Notes: generated by a model not told the origin, from the letters alone. Shown: positions 11,801 through 24,008, counted from the stretch's first letter. The stretch: DNA of 64,000 nucleotides from Punica granatum (GCF_007655135.1 NC_045131.1:19824001-19888000), one strand, 5' to 3'. Translations and numbers: made by a program.

Positions 11801-12440
11801 AGAAGCTCATTTGGGTTTGTGGAGCTTGGAAGGAAAAAGGTTCCGCAGCAGGAGCAGGGATTTGTGCGATTGCGACTGGAGGGACCGTCGGTGGTGGAAC
11901 GGTGTAAATTGGAGACTGAGTAGGTATGGTGAGCGGCGGCAAAGTGAGCATCGCGGGATCTGTTGATAGGAATGCCGCGGGTGGAAACGGCACTGATGTA
12001 GGAGCCGGTGGTGGTGGCATAGGATCACTGACTGGGCTGATTGTCGGCACATATGTCATTGCTGGAAAAGACATATCTTCGCTATCAGTCACGTAAATAG
12101 GCGGGTCGATCGGATTCCGGTGAACAGTTGCCCTGCGTTCAGGAGGCGGAGTGTGGCTCGAGGAAGCTCGGTTTTGATCCCGAAGCATAGCCATGAGCTC
12201 TGTCATATTAGTATTCATGTTGGCAGCCAACTGATTAACGATCCCTTCAAGTGCAACAAAACGCACGGGATCGACAACATTGGATGACGCCTGTGCAGGA
12301 GAAGGGAAGTGCGTTGGAAGAGCACCGGAATACGTTGTAGATGCTGGAGATGATATCACGCGTGTGTCTTCCGGAATGGACTGTGCAGGCATCGGTGGCG
12401 CGTCTTGCTCCGAGATAACAGGTTGTTGCTCTTCGGCCAT
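8841..12440 (-). pseudogene. gag-pro: A1 gag-protease polyprotein (one in-frame stop)
   Basis: It forms the capsid and the protease that cuts the polyprotein. The first 276 codons (12440-11613) are Pro-rich and low in complexity; TAG follows at 11610-11612, and the same frame continues to 8841. Numbering from the Met at 11594: retrotransposon gag domain about 10-165 (KRYDGTKDPRHHLRHY start); Pro/Gln-rich linker about 205-305; zinc-knuckle-like C337-X2-H340-X5-H346-X4-C351; aspartic protease with the active-site motif MIDNGSALNV (Asp613) and the flap-end LLLGRPSIHAAGA; a G-patch-like segment YVPGTGLGERAQGI at about 775-788. The stop codon occupies a place where I expect Trp from family memory (TGG to TAG). 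The ORF ends in a codon overlapping the predicted intron donor. The start at 12440 is the first ATG after the extra ORF. Confidence 0.9.
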
Positions 12441-12497
12441 TCTTCCGCGTGCCCGAGTAGGGTATCGATGCGACGCCAGTTGTTAGTACCTGCGCTC

Positions 12498-13948
12498 GAT
12501 CCAGCGTAGCGTTCAAACGCGCTATCTCCCTGTCTTGGCCGGCTACGCGTGCACGAGTTTGAACCAACTCGCTCTGAAGCTCTCTGTGATCAGTGAGTTC
12601 TGCACGAATTTCCACTAGCTCACAGCGAAGACGATCTCGTTCTGCCCGAATAACCTGCAGCTCTGTGCGCACGACTCCTTGGACAGAGCTCTCTGCATCT
12701 GAAATGTCTGCGTGCGATGTCGGCAGCATCTGTGGCATGCGTAACCGACGAATAGGTGCGAATCCATATGGATGGAACTGCATCACATATGCTGTTGTAG
12801 CTGCGAAAGCTCGCTCCTCGTCAGTGGGATGCTCTGGGAAGTACAGTTCCTGGACGATGCGCGTGCTCCATAAGCGTCGGACCTCTCTAACCCGTAGGAT
12901 CCTATCCGGGAGTGAAATTGTGGTGTTTGCCCACCTGAAGCGGTGTGAAGTGCGATCTGCCTCTATAGGAATATCTTGTAGCCCACCGAGTTGTCTGATG
13001 ACTCGGGATGGAAAGATAAGTGTGCTCCCTAAATGACTGATTAAGGGAAGTCCTATAATTGAAGGACATCCCATGATCATGGGACCGCCAGGATTCCAAC
13101 GTGTAGTCCATAAAAACTGTGCTGGGGTGAGTTCCTCCATAAACCGCATCCAGTCGGTGTAGTTACGGTCGGAGGGTCGAACACATGAAGTAGACGAGCG
13201 ATGAGTGATCGCTCGTCGGTGATACATGAAAAAGGATGGGATAAGCCGAACGGTCTGATATGTGCTAGAAGCCAAATCTGAAGCAGATGTGGGGATCCTC
13301 TCATCCTGCCCCGTCGATTCTCTCGTACATAGTCAAGAGACCGAATGCTCTCAGCCAAAACAGCTTCCACATAACTATGGCCTCCTACCACTTGGAGGAT
13401 GACCTGAGCAAGTGCCCCGTCTGTGAGGTTCGACGAGTACGGGAATAGCATAGTCCCGAAGATGAGCAAAAGAAACCCGTGACAAGCGTCACGCTGATAA
13501 GACTCTCCCGTGGCATTCAGAGCACGGGCCTGTATGAAATCTATGAGCCATGTAGTCCTAATGCTGTGCTCCCCTCCATACTGAAGCTCGCAATGAACTT
13601 CTTCGTTGCCGAGACCTAAAAGGATGGCTAGTCTGTTCTGTATCGTGGCAAACTAGTTAGGCACCACGATGTCATGAATCGGTGTAGACAGCTGAAGAAG
13701 TGTCGCATATTCTTCTACTGTAGGGGCTAACTCTGTCCCATGAAAGCTGAAAACGGCTCGCTGAGTGTCCCAAAAACTAATGGAAGTTCTGAGTAGGGTA
13801 CGGGAGAATCGGCGAGTAATGGTAGGTCTCCTATGAAGAGCCGGAGGAATGCACGGTCTACTGGGCGGAATATGTTCCAAATGCGAGTAATGTCCGCAGA
13901 CGGTGTGATGATGACATCCAGCCTAGGACAGGGATGCGTGCGATCCAT
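12498..13948 (-). pseudogene. A1 extra ORF upstream of gag: DUF7745 / plant-mobile-domain-like protein, broken
   Basis: Its function is unknown. The N-terminal part (MDRTHPCPRLDVIITPSADI, then a segment with WNIFRPVDRAFLRLFIGDLP and FSFHGTELAPTVEEYATLLQ) resembles DUF7745, which I take as related to the plant mobile domain found in transposon-linked and MAIN-like proteins. The C-terminal part is rich in Arg, Glu and Leu heptads (about 12500-12660) and is probably a coiled coil. Compared with the copy in E there are three lesions: a 7-bp deletion near 13798-13802, CAG to TAG at 13653-13655, and a 1-bp deletion near 13179-13182. After the coiled coil the frame runs on, out of frame, into gag up to 12247. 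An intact version would be about 498 residues, judging from E. Position between leader and gag matches ORF1 of Ogre elements. Confidence 0.8.
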
Positions 13949-14538
13949 TCTTACCTAAATGGATAAGATATTGGTTTAATGTTTATAAACAAACTGATGC
14001 AATGTCCTATTTTGTTTTGAAAATATGCATGCAGGTGCAGAAAATAAATTATAGCACCAGTTCTTTACATTATACAACACTCCTTTAGTGAAAACAACAA
14101 GAGGCTCGCCTAAAAGAAAAACTACGAGCCGACTCAAAGACTCAACTTTTGGGTCGGTTGGCGGCGTGAAGGTTATTTTTGGTCCAGCATGACGGTCCCT
14201 GTTTATGCATGGTTTCAGTGTTCTACTGGGAAAACCACTAACTAGGGATGGGGGCTCTCGATTCAAGGGCGTCAATTCCTTGAAATCGAGCGAGGATCTT
14301 TGGGGGCCGGTTCGGTGGCGAAGCCGACTCGATCCGTTCCCTTACTCGGAACCTTTGACTAACCTAGCTTCCTAAATCGGCGCCCGTGGGATTTCAGGCG
14401 AGGTACCTAAATCCACTAGAATGATGCAATGCAAGTGCAGAAAGTAAAGGTGCATAAAGTAGATAAGCGGAAAATTGCAGGAAGCGGTAAATGAACATGC
14501 AAGCAAGCAAACGAATCGAGCCTGAACCCACTAAGTAT
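13949..14538 (-). other. Untranslated leader between PBS and extra ORF, A1
   Basis: No ORF of interest. It aligns with the leaders of E (50643-51232) and, in its PBS-proximal half, D (about 41200-41620); the shared phrase is gatctttgggggccggttcg (14298-14317). It may hold packaging signals, which I cannot identify. Confidence 0.7.
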
Positions 14539-14557
14539 GTCCCCAGTGGAGTCGCCA
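14539..14557 (-). other. Primer binding site of A1 (tRNA-Arg type)
   Basis: The minus strand reads TGGCGACTCCACTGGGGAC, three bases (GCT) after the 5' LTR end. The complement ends in CCA and matches, from memory, the 3' end of plant tRNA-Arg(ACG). Ogre elements are known to use tRNA-Arg. Confidence 0.88.
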
Positions 14558-17099
14558 AGCTGTACGGACCCGAATGTGGACTCTCGTCGGGGCCCGCATT
14601 GCGCGCTTTTGGATCGCGCGGATTGGGGGGTGTCCACCTTCCCGTGGGGACGCGCGTCGGACACGCGTGAGAGAAGGAGTCGCCACTTATCATTTTACGA
14701 CCCAAAGGTCGAGGGCGGATAAGTTACCCTGGGTCTAGGGGTATGGAACACCTAGTTTGTCGTTAAGGCATTGATCTGTGCGGAACCGGAAAATCCGTGT
14801 TCGGGGGTTCATGTTACGTGCGGGCCTACATCCCGCACGCCCTTTCGGTACTCTGGTTTGCTAGGCTTGCATATTTTATGATTTACCGCGTGAATTAAGC
14901 TGCACTCGGCTCGCACGTTTTGACACCGAAGATTCGATGAACCAAACGATGTTGGTTGAGAAGCCGAGAGAGAAGTAAACCCGTATGTCGGGGAGTTGGT
15001 TCCCAATCTTGTGTTACAGTTCATCGAACCATGGAGGTTGAATCCCTGCGTGAACCAAAACCGCGAGTTCTTGGTTTTACTTGCATCTGAGCAAGCATTA
15101 GACCGATTCGATTAATTCGACTCTCGGACCGTTCGCTTACCGACTGGAATTCTTACAGAATAAATGTACAAAATAAAATCCTTACAATGCTCTCGAAAAC
15201 AATAAATACAAATTACAAAAGGGTCGAATTCCAGTCGTTTCGCGTTCGATTATTATTCCACTCTAACTCACCGTGAGTTTAGGGAAAAGACCGAAGAACT
15301 GAAATTCAATGGACGCTCTCACTGAATAGGGCGTTGGACCTTGTGAGTGTTGATTAGGGCGTTGGACCCTGTGATCAATTATTAGGGTGTTGAACCCTAA
15401 TATTATTCGGCCTAGGGATCAGGCTCGACCCGCATGGCAAACAGGTGCGGAAAGATAACACGCAACATGTTAATAACAGACAAGGTGTTTGTTATTATCG
15501 AGTGTACGTGTTTTAACAAGTTGTTAATCCGGGGTATTTTGGCATGCAAATCCTACCCTAGACAAACAAGCACGTGCCAACATTTTAGCATTCGGCTTTG
15601 TTTTGAGAACTTGACAAAGAGAGTCAAATCTCGTGTGTGTGGATTGCTTTTACAGTTGCTCTGTATTGTGATACTGAATTTCCACTGAATTAGCCAAACT
15701 CATGTTTTGACTCTAGATTTGGAATCTAGAATTCCTCCTAACCATTATCTAGTGTTTGGTTAGGTCGAGTGAAAGGTTAATCAGCATTTTGCATGTTTTC
15801 TGATAGAGATAACTGTTCTAGTTACCCGAGTCTATGTTAGGATGATAGAAACTCATCAGTTAGATAAGAAAGGCTATGCAGATGAACCTGCATCTAAGCA
15901 GGTAGCCCATTCTTATCCCGTACTGTAGTGTTTCTGTCATGCTAACCCTAAGGATGTCGCTGAATTATGAAAAGACGATTTTGCCATTTATTTGAAAATT
16001 GTTTTCAGAAAAGGGGAAACATCGTCCTTTGACGACTCGTCGACGCGAGTTATCAGTTGATGTCCAATTCGGGTAAACTTTATCAGTGTGAAGTGGGTTT
16101 AATCATGTGAGCGTCCCGATTAACCCGTTTGTGGAATTAATGCTTAAGGGTTATAGCCGAATGCATTAATTAGGAAAACGATTCGTGATTCGACGACCAA
16201 AATGAATCCATAACGATCAAGGATAATTCAGTTGAATAACCGACAATATCCTTATAACCGAATGGATCTAAATGAGTCCTCGATACATGAATCCATGCAC
16301 GTTAATTTTAAAAGAGTCTTTACATGATATTTTAACATAGGAATCGTAAAGACATTGAAGTAAAAATTCACACCATATGATAAACGAATTAAACTTGAGA
16401 TAAGGAACTCATTCTTGACCCAAGGAAGGCCAAGAAGCCCTCGGCTTCATCTTATGAAAGGTGGCCGAAGGTTCTCATGGCTCTATCCGAGTCACAAATG
16501 ATTTCCTAATCGTGGTTTAATCATTTTTTCGCATGTTCAAACATCAACCGTGATAAATAACACTCCTTTTTAACAAAAGCCGGCGTTATCACGATTTCTT
16601 TAGCTCATTTAAACATACAACCATTCACAAACGTTTTAATTAAGGAAAGGAACAAATAACACCGGCTTCATGCGTGCAATAATGATAAAACAAGCTCGGA
16701 AACTAACTTGGATCGGCTAAGGAGACCGATCTTAACCCGGAAAGAGCAATTTAAGTCTCAACCCTCTCATTTAGAGAGTTGGCCGAGAATTAATTTGCCA
16801 TAGTCGGGTCGGGATAGTCTTCTTTACGACAATCCAAGCCCTTTTCCGACATGGTAGCAAGTCATAAGATAGTGCACATGCATAATATAACATAAAATTG
16901 CATGAAAATTGAATCTTGCAAGTGAAGCATGCATGAACACCATAATACTCCATAGCCATGCAAAAATATAAAAAGCCCTAACTCCTCTAAGTCGACAATG
17001 TTTTACCTAGCCTCGGAATACGAGGAAAGAGTCGGGGAAGTGTTTGAGAGTCGGGTGACTCGGTGGAACCCTTAAAAGGGTATTCGGGTGCAAGGGTGG

Positions 17100-17788
17100 A
17101 CGTGCACGGGCGTGGTCAAGCACGGTGACGGGCGCTGGGCACGATGATGGGCGCTGGTGGGTGCGGCGACAGGCACGAGCGTGCTGGATGACGGGCGCTG
17201 GTGGCGCTCGGTGACTGGCACGGGCGACGGGCACGGGCGTGGTCAAGCACGGTGACGGGCGCTGGGCACGATGATGGGCGCTGGTGGGCGCGGCGACAGG
17301 CACAAGCGTGCTGGATGACGGGCACTGCTGGCGCTCGGTGACAGGCACGGGCGTGCTGGAGGACGGGCGCTGGTGGCGCTCGGTGACTGGCACGGGCGAC
17401 GGGCACGGGCGTGCTGGATGACGGGCACGGGCGCGCTAGGTGACGAGCACGGGCGTGCTGGATGACGGGCCCGGGGTGCTAGGTGACGGGTGCGCGCATG
17501 CTAGGTGACGGGCACGGGCGTGCTCGATGACAGACGCTGGTGACGCTCGGTGACAGGCGCTGGCGAGGCTGGTGACGGACGCTGGGGTGCTCGGTGACGG
17601 GCACGATCGTGCTGGTGACGGACGCTGGGGTGCTCGGTGACAGACGCTGGCGACGCTCGGTGACAGGCGCAGGCGAGGCCGGTGACAGGCGCTGGCTAGG
17701 CTGGTGACGGACGCTGGGGTGCTCGGTGACGGACGCTGGTGACGCTCGGTGACGGACGCTGGTGACGCTGGTGACGCTGGTGACGCGT
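17100..17788 (-). repeat. Minisatellite inside the A1 5' LTR
   Basis: Same unit family as 1-878, with a different arrangement, including a block with gggcgctgggcacgatgatg twice (near 17129 and 17259). From the shared phrase cggggtgctaggtgacggg (17471 here, 1 in the 3' LTR) to the array end this LTR has about 320 bp and the 3' LTR about 880 bp. Confidence 0.93.
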
Positions 17789-18113
17789 CACTGTTCACCT
17801 GAGAGCTCCAACCTCACCCGAAACGACCAAAACGATAAGCAAATGACTCCAAACTAAAAAACTGGGTTCAGAAATGGGATCCTTGGGTCCAAAACATGTC
17901 GTCTATGAAGTTTGAAGAATTTTGGATATAAGTCGGAATAGTGCCCGCTATGGATCCCGACCTAAACTCCAAAGATATTTGGCTTGGTTTTCGGTTTTCA
18001 TGAAGTTCTTTGCTTGCTGCTGGTTCCTAAGAAGTTGAAAGCATTTTCTAGAGGGAGAAACTAGCAAGATCATGTGTGCTTCATGAATGATTAGCTTAAT
18101 GACAAGTATGCAA

Positions 18114-18120
18114 TATATAT
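18114..18120 (-). promoter_or_regulatory. Putative TATA box, A1 5' LTR
   Basis: TATATAT, about 1.6 kb from the LTR start. The downstream sequence is CT-rich on the minus strand, as is common at plant start sites. This is the copy that would drive A1. Confidence 0.5.
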
Positions 18121-19723
18121 GTGAAGCTAATGAGCAATTAAGCAAAACAAAACACCATTAAGGGCCACATTAGCAAAAGTCGGTTGCCCTAATGGAGATG
18201 AGGATGAATGTCCTCCATGTATCTTGATGAGGAAGAGCCAAGAAGCATTAATGGAGGTGGAGTTAATGGCTTGAGTGTTGACTAGAAAGACCAAAGATAT
18301 TTTGGGCTAGGTGAGGGCAAGAGAGGAAGAGGAAAAGGCCGAAAGCTTTGGGGCAAAGGGCGGTTGCCCTTGGGCAGCCCGTGGGTCCCACGGCTTGAGA
18401 GGAGAAACCGGGAAAAGACTCAGGTCTCGATTGGTCGCGTATTCGAAGTTCGTGGTTCGAATTGAACGTCGAATTGTCGGTATACGCGTGAAAACGGAGT
18501 TAATGAGCCCGAGATTGACGTTTCCCATTGAGAAATGTCCCGGATGTGTGTGAGGCTCGGAAGCCGATTTTGCCCATTGCAAGTGATCAGGGCGAAGTTG
18601 TCCGCTTCTGACAGCATATTTCTTATCTGCATCTCACGTTGGTCATTTTGACATAAGTTGTCAGACAACATGAACAATCATCCCTTAAGCCGGTAATGCT
18701 AACGTGGGGCCGGAGACGTCCTAGGAGGCCGAAACTGGGTTTCTCAGGATGACTTCTGAGTTGCTTAGGCACTCCAGAGATTACTGTAATCTCTGTTTGT
18801 CAAGGTCAGACCTCCAAGGACTTGAAGAGTGTATCTGAGACCTCTAAAGCACTGTTCGGGAGATCTAGATGAGTCGAGTGATTTATTCCGACGATTCCAC
18901 ATTGAGCCTTGAGGAGGCTAGCATTGTGTAACGTAAGCATTCGGCGTCAAGTTTCCCCAAAGAGGACCTCCGGATATGGATTTCCACTGAAAATGGTCAT
19001 TTCCGCTCTTCGGAGGTTACTCGGGAAACCGTGAAGGGTTTTGCTGTCTGTTTTGCCCAATTGTGAATGTCTGCTAGAGTTTTCTGGGCAATGCGGTATG
19101 AACTTCGTTTGCCGTAATTCCATCAGACCATTCTCCGGCTATGCTCTTCTGAAGAGGGGTATGCTTGTTTTGCCGTTCGGAAGTCATTTGAAGTGTCTGT
19201 GTGACTTCCAAGAGACAATCTGAAGCATTATTCATGCTCTGTGTGCTGATAGGGCATGGCCGCGTCTGATATTTGGCATTAACTTTTCTCTGGGAAACCA
19301 ACATTTTTTGACTTCCACTGAAAAGTTGTCTGTATACAGAAAATTGTTCTGTATAGAGCAGATGATTTGCAAAATGCCTTTGAAGACATTTTCCATCTTT
19401 TTGGCACTGATGTGGATTTTTGGAGTCCAATATTTACTATCTTCCGACGACCGAGCGAACTATCGGAAAATAGTACCGTCCGTGTAGTACACTGAAAATG
19501 CCGGTTTTGGACATTGTTGAGCTCTCTGGTCGCTCTGTTGCCCTTTGGTGACCCCTAGAGTCCTTCTGTCATGTCCATGGGTCATTTGCTCAATTTTGCC
19601 GACTTGAGGATGAATAGTGATTTCTTGCTCTACCTAGCCGTTTTCTGTATTCTGCTCAAGTCGTGGCTTGGATCATTGCTAATATCGTTGTTTGGAATGG
19701 TGAGCCAAAATGGGGTGCTGACA

Positions 19724-21640
19724 CATATTTACGGGGCAATTCTACATTTTCTTTCTAGTCAACAGGGGAAAATCACATGCAATGCTTGTAAGGGCAAATG
19801 ACACGGAGTTCGACTTCTGAGTGCACGAGAGTCAAACTTCCAAGAAAGTCGGCCCTCACAAAATAGGGCTAGCAACATGCAACAAGTCTCTACGAGGCGA
19901 AGCACACCAAAGCGGCCTCAGCGATGCAAAGTCGAGGAGTTTCAAACAAAGACATGGGGCACAAACAGAGCGAGAAAAAAAAGCGAGAAAAACCCGCCAA
20001 TGAAGAGAGAGAGAAAAGAAGCGGGAAAAACCCGCCAACCAACAAAAGAAAGGCAATGTCGAGGTTCATCAAAAGCACCGGCACCGCTAATCCAGAGAAA
20101 TCAACAAACCCCGACAAAAGGGGAGCAGCAGACACAACTCCTCGAAGGAGACAGAAAACAATGCACTCGGAGGTTGAATCCTTCGAAACCTTTGCCCTTG
20201 TAAACTCGAGAGATAAAAGAATCGAGCCTGCTAGGTTGAAAACCCCTTTGGGGCGGCCTAGGCAAAAGTTAGGGTAAAAGAGAGGCACGACCGGAAACCC
20301 CTAGGGGCTGTCGTGGCAAAAAGAGAGCAAAAAGAGGTGCGGCCCCGAGGTGGGTGACCGTAGCAAAAGGAGAACAAAACGAGAGATAGATAAAATTGCC
20401 CCCTAGTCTCTCACACATCGTGTGGACAAGGGATCCCTAAGGGAAGTGGCCAGGTTATCTATTCCAACACGATCCCCGATCGACTCTCCAATACCAGTCA
20501 ACCGTCCAAGAGGGAACCTTCCTCTAGCACAGTGGGCAACTGAATACGCCGTCCAAGCAATTCAGTATAACCTACACAACAGAAGGACGAAGGAAAATGG
20601 GGGTACATCTCGCTGCAGGCGTGAACCCGTGTATCCTTTTAGCCTGGGGCAACGTGCTTCCCAAGCTTTCTCTTTTCTCTTTGTCTTTGCATAACTCCAA
20701 ATGGGTCACAGCCGCCCTTTAACAGGCTACCACAGAGCCAAAATCCCTGACATTCCTCTCCAAGGGTCTAGTCATAATGCTTTGGAAATGGTCAGACCGA
20801 GTATGACCAAATCTGAACAGAAATCCCCAAGCGGGTTGCAAATGCAGCCGCCCTACGATACCCTATTGAGAAGGGTTCAAAGCCGACGGGCGCGTCGAAC
20901 AAACGATAGAACTGCTAGGGCATCGTTGGGAAGTCTCGATATGCCCAAGCATGGCTAACGGGAGCCCCTTGAGGCCTCGCATCTAGGCCTCCGAAAACGG
21001 GACCCATCTGCACTGTCAAAGCAAAATCCTTCATGGGTTGCTCAAGCGACCCGAAACTGAAAATCTGTGCGTCACAACAATGCACTTTTTGGTGCTCACC
21101 TGTACCTATCCTGGTTCCACGAGATACGTAGGCGCTCTGTCTTAGAGCTCGAGTCTCGCAATACAAGACGCCGACTTTCGGCGAACTTCTTGCAGGTCAA
21201 AGCATGACCGCCCAAGCAGCAGAGCTGGCCTCCGACAAAGCACAATCATTCCTCAGCAGCAAAGTCAGTTTCCGGCAGCCCAATAGGTAACCGCCTAGCG
21301 GCGAGCCCAGCTTTCGGCATATCAAACACATCACTGCCACAGAGGTAAGGCTTCAGTGAAATGACTTCGTCCCAGCATCAACGCTTGCCTCCGACAAATC
21401 AACGCTCCTTGGAAGATATCTCCCCAAGATCGATTCATCTCTACTTCATGTGACGGGTGACAATCTCAACCCAAGAGGAGAATCTTCAGAGCAGCACTCC
21501 AGACACTCAGTTGCATCGCAATCAGTTGGCAAGTAACGAAGCATTCTGCCACAGCATCAATTGCAACACAGACAAGCTCAGTGATGGAGGAAGCACAATG
21601 ATTCCTTCCACACCTCATGCAACTCCCCAGCGTTTGCATT
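19724..21640 (+). other. 3' UTR block of C, no credible gene
   Basis: This is the inverted homologue of the D (36700-38500) and F (61850-63600) 3' UTR blocks. ORFs of up to 132 residues occur in several frames but none keeps its frame in D or F. Hairpins in the same series are GCGGGAAAAACCCGC (20021-20035), CTAGGTTG/CGGCCTAG (20231-20238, 20254-20261) and CACGAC/GTCGTG (20286-20291, 20310-20315). Confidence 0.75.
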
Positions 21641-21654
21641 TACTTTTTGCACCT

Positions 21655-23735
21655 TTTATTTCCGCAATGCACTTTTCAATTGGCGTGCACCTTCTTAGGA
21701 ATGCAGTGCACCCTTCATTATCGCAATGCACTTTTCAATTGGCGTGCACCTTCTTAGGAATGCAGTGCACCTTTCATTATTGCAATGCACTTTTCAATTG
21801 GCGTGCACCTTCTTAGGAATGCAGTGCACCTTTTATTTCCGCAATGCACATTTCAATTGGCGTGCACCTTCTTAGGAATGCAGTGCACCTTTCATTATCG
21901 CAATGCACTTTTCAATTGGCGTGCACCTTCTTAGGAATGCAGTGCACCTTTTCATTTCTGCAATGCACCTTTCAATTGGCGTGCACCTTCTCAGGAACGC
22001 AGTGCACCTTTTTATTTCTGCAATGCAACTTTCAATTGGCGTGCACCTTCTCAGGAACGCAGTGCACCTTTCAATTGGCGTGCACCTTCTCAGGAACGCA
22101 GTGCACCTTTTATTTCCGCAATGCACTTTTCAATTGGCGTGCACCTTCTCAGGAACGCAGTGCACCTTTTATTTCCGCAATGCACTTTTCAATTGGCGTG
22201 CACCTTCTCAGGAACGCAGTGCACCTTTTATTTCCGCAATGCACTTTTAAATTGGCGTGCACCTTCTCAGGAACGCAGTGCACCTTTTATTTCTGCAATG
22301 CACTTTTAATTGGCATACACTTTCTTAGGAATGCAGTGCACCTTGCAAACCCGCCGAGCAATCACTCATGCACCCCGCAAGTCCACTGGGTAGGCGCCTT
22401 TGAACCATGCAGTTCATTCGGTATGCGCCCAGTGCATATTGCAAAACCCCGGGCAAGCGTCCATGCATCGGGCAACATATTGGGCAAGCACCCATGCCTC
22501 TTGCAAAAGCACTTTTCAATTGGCGTGCACCTTCTCAGGAACGCAGTGCACCTTTTATTTCCGCAGTGCACTTTTCAATTGACGTGCACCTTCTCAGGAA
22601 CACCGTGCACCTTTTATTTCTGCAATGCACTTTTAATTGGCGTACACCTTCTTAGGAATGCAGTGCACCTTGCAAACCCGCCGAGCAATCGCTCGTGCAC
22701 CTCGCAAGTCCACTGGGTAGGCGCCTTTGAACCATGCAGTTCATTCGGTATGCGCCCAGTGCATATTGCAAAACCCCGGGCAAGCGTCCATGCATCGGGC
22801 AACATATTGGGCAAGCACCCATGCCTCTTGCAAAAGCACTTTTCAATTGGCGTGCACCTTCTCAGGAACGCAGTGCACCTTTTATTTCCGCAGTGCACTT
22901 TTCAATTGACGTGCACCTTCTCAGGAACACCGTGCACCTTTTATTTCTGCAATGCACTTTTAATTGGCGTACACCTTCTTAGGAATGCAGTGCACCTTGC
23001 AAACCCGCCGAGCAATCGCTCGTGCACCTCGCAAGTCCACTGGGTAGGCGCCTTTGAACCATGCAGTTCATTCGGTATGCGCCCAGTGCATATTGCAAAA
23101 CCCCGGGCAAGCGTCCATGCATCGGGCAACATATTGGGCAAGCGCCCATGCCTCTTGCAAAAGCACTTTTCAATTGGCGTGCACCTTCTCAGGAACGCAG
23201 TGCACCTTTTATTTCCGCAATGCACTTTTCAATTGACGTGCACCTTCTCAGGAACACCGTGCACCTTTTATTTCTGCAATGCACTTTTAATTGGCGTACA
23301 CCTTCTTAGGAATGCAGTGCACCTTGCAAACCCGCCGAGCAATCGCTCGTGCACCTCGCAAGTCCACTGGGTAGGCGCCTTTGAACCATGCAGTTCATTC
23401 GGTATGCGCCCCGTGCATATTGCAAAACCCCGGGCAAGCGTCCATGCATCGGGCAACATATTGGGCAAGCGCCCATGCCTCTTGCAAAAGCACTTTTCAA
23501 TTGGCGTGCACCTTCTCAGGAACGCAGTGCACCTTTTATTTCCGCAATGCACTTTTCAATTGGCGTGCACATTCTCAGGAACGCAGTACACCTTTTATTT
23601 CCGCAATGCACTTTTCAATTGGCGTGCACCTTCTCAGAAACGCAGTGCACCTTTTATTTCCGCAATGCACTTTTCAATTGGCGTGCACCTTCTCAGGAAC
23701 GCAGTGCACCTTTCATTAAGATCAACACTTTTCAT
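21655..23735 (+). repeat. 57-59-bp tandem array in the C 3' UTR, with a 327-bp higher-order repeat
   Basis: The unit has the core gcaatgcacttttcaattgg followed by cgtgcaccttctcaggaacg, the diverged inverted counterpart of the A1 array. From about 22330 the array is organised as a 327-bp composite: the same positions recur at 22400, 22727, 23054 and 23381. Each composite joins 57-bp units to the 96-bp type module seen in A1. A 638-codon ORF (21844-23760) crosses it, rich in Cys, Phe and His; it is a by-product of the repeat. Confidence 0.95.
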
Positions 23736-23994
23736 TAAACTTGGCATACCGCATTTCTAATTAAACAAAGCATTTCTCGTTAACTGCAATTTCCTTTATG
23801 CATGTATCCCATTTGTTTACTGCCAAACTTATGCAAATCTCACCTCACTTCCTTTATCTTAATGATAGGCACAATATCCCGTATATCCAAAGTAAGAAGG
23901 AGAAGGCCATATAGGAAATTCCACATGGATCATTGCTATCAAACTGGGGTGCTTCTGAAGTCTTTGGCTGCATCCTCTACTCGGGCACGCAGTC
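23736..23994 (+). other. PPT-proximal end of the C 3' UTR
   Basis: Short AT-rich sequence between the array and the PPT, matching 2800-2990 of A1 (inverted). No gene seen. Confidence 0.7.
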
Positions 23995-24008
23995 AAAGAG
24001 GGGCAAGC
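23995..24008 (+). other. Polypurine tract of C
   Basis: AAAGAGGGGCAAGC directly before TGTCAGCACCCC at 24009, identical to A1, D and F. Confidence 0.9.

Larger units (their letters stand above)
1..19723 (-). mobile_element. Ogre/Tat-type Ty3/gypsy LTR retrotransposon A1 (3' end cut by window)
   Basis: Read on the minus strand the order is 5' LTR (14561-19723), PBS, leader, extra ORF, gag-protease, RT-RNaseH-aRNaseH-integrase, 3' UTR with tandem repeats, PPT, 3' LTR (1-2776, incomplete). LTRs of about 5 kb, the additional 5' ORF, the second RNase H, the pro-RT intron and the tRNA-Arg type PBS are together characteristic of the Ogre branch of Tat elements. Over about 1 kb of LTR that I compared by eye (1741-2776 against 18689-19723) I found about seven substitutions, so insertion is recent. 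The internal region is about 11.8 kb. In-frame stops and a lost catalytic residue make this copy defective. It sits inside the 3' UTR of element C, which resumes at 19724; the distal target-site duplication lies outside the window. Confidence 0.93.
14561..19723 (-). repeat. 5' LTR of A1 (complete, 5163 bp)
   Basis: It starts on the minus strand with TGTCAGCACCCC (19723 downwards) and ends with GGGTCCGTACA at 14561, beside the PBS. It contains the minisatellite, a putative TATA box (18114-18120) and, 119 bp from the PBS, a decamer identical to the PBS start (14676-14685). 14561-17100 and 17790-19723 hold no credible gene; the short ORFs there recur in every LTR copy. Confidence 0.95.

Noticed and set aside
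12247..13275. 342-codon ORF as a separate gene
   Set aside because: It is the 3' part of the broken extra ORF running on, out of frame, into the gag N-terminus.
14539..14557. tRNA gene fragment
   Set aside because: Only the 19-nt match to the tRNA 3' end is present, in the position of a primer binding site.
21844..23760. 638-codon Cys/His/Phe-rich repeat ORF
   Set aside because: It follows the C tandem array exactly, overlaps other open frames, and its homologue in A1 is frame-shifted between units.
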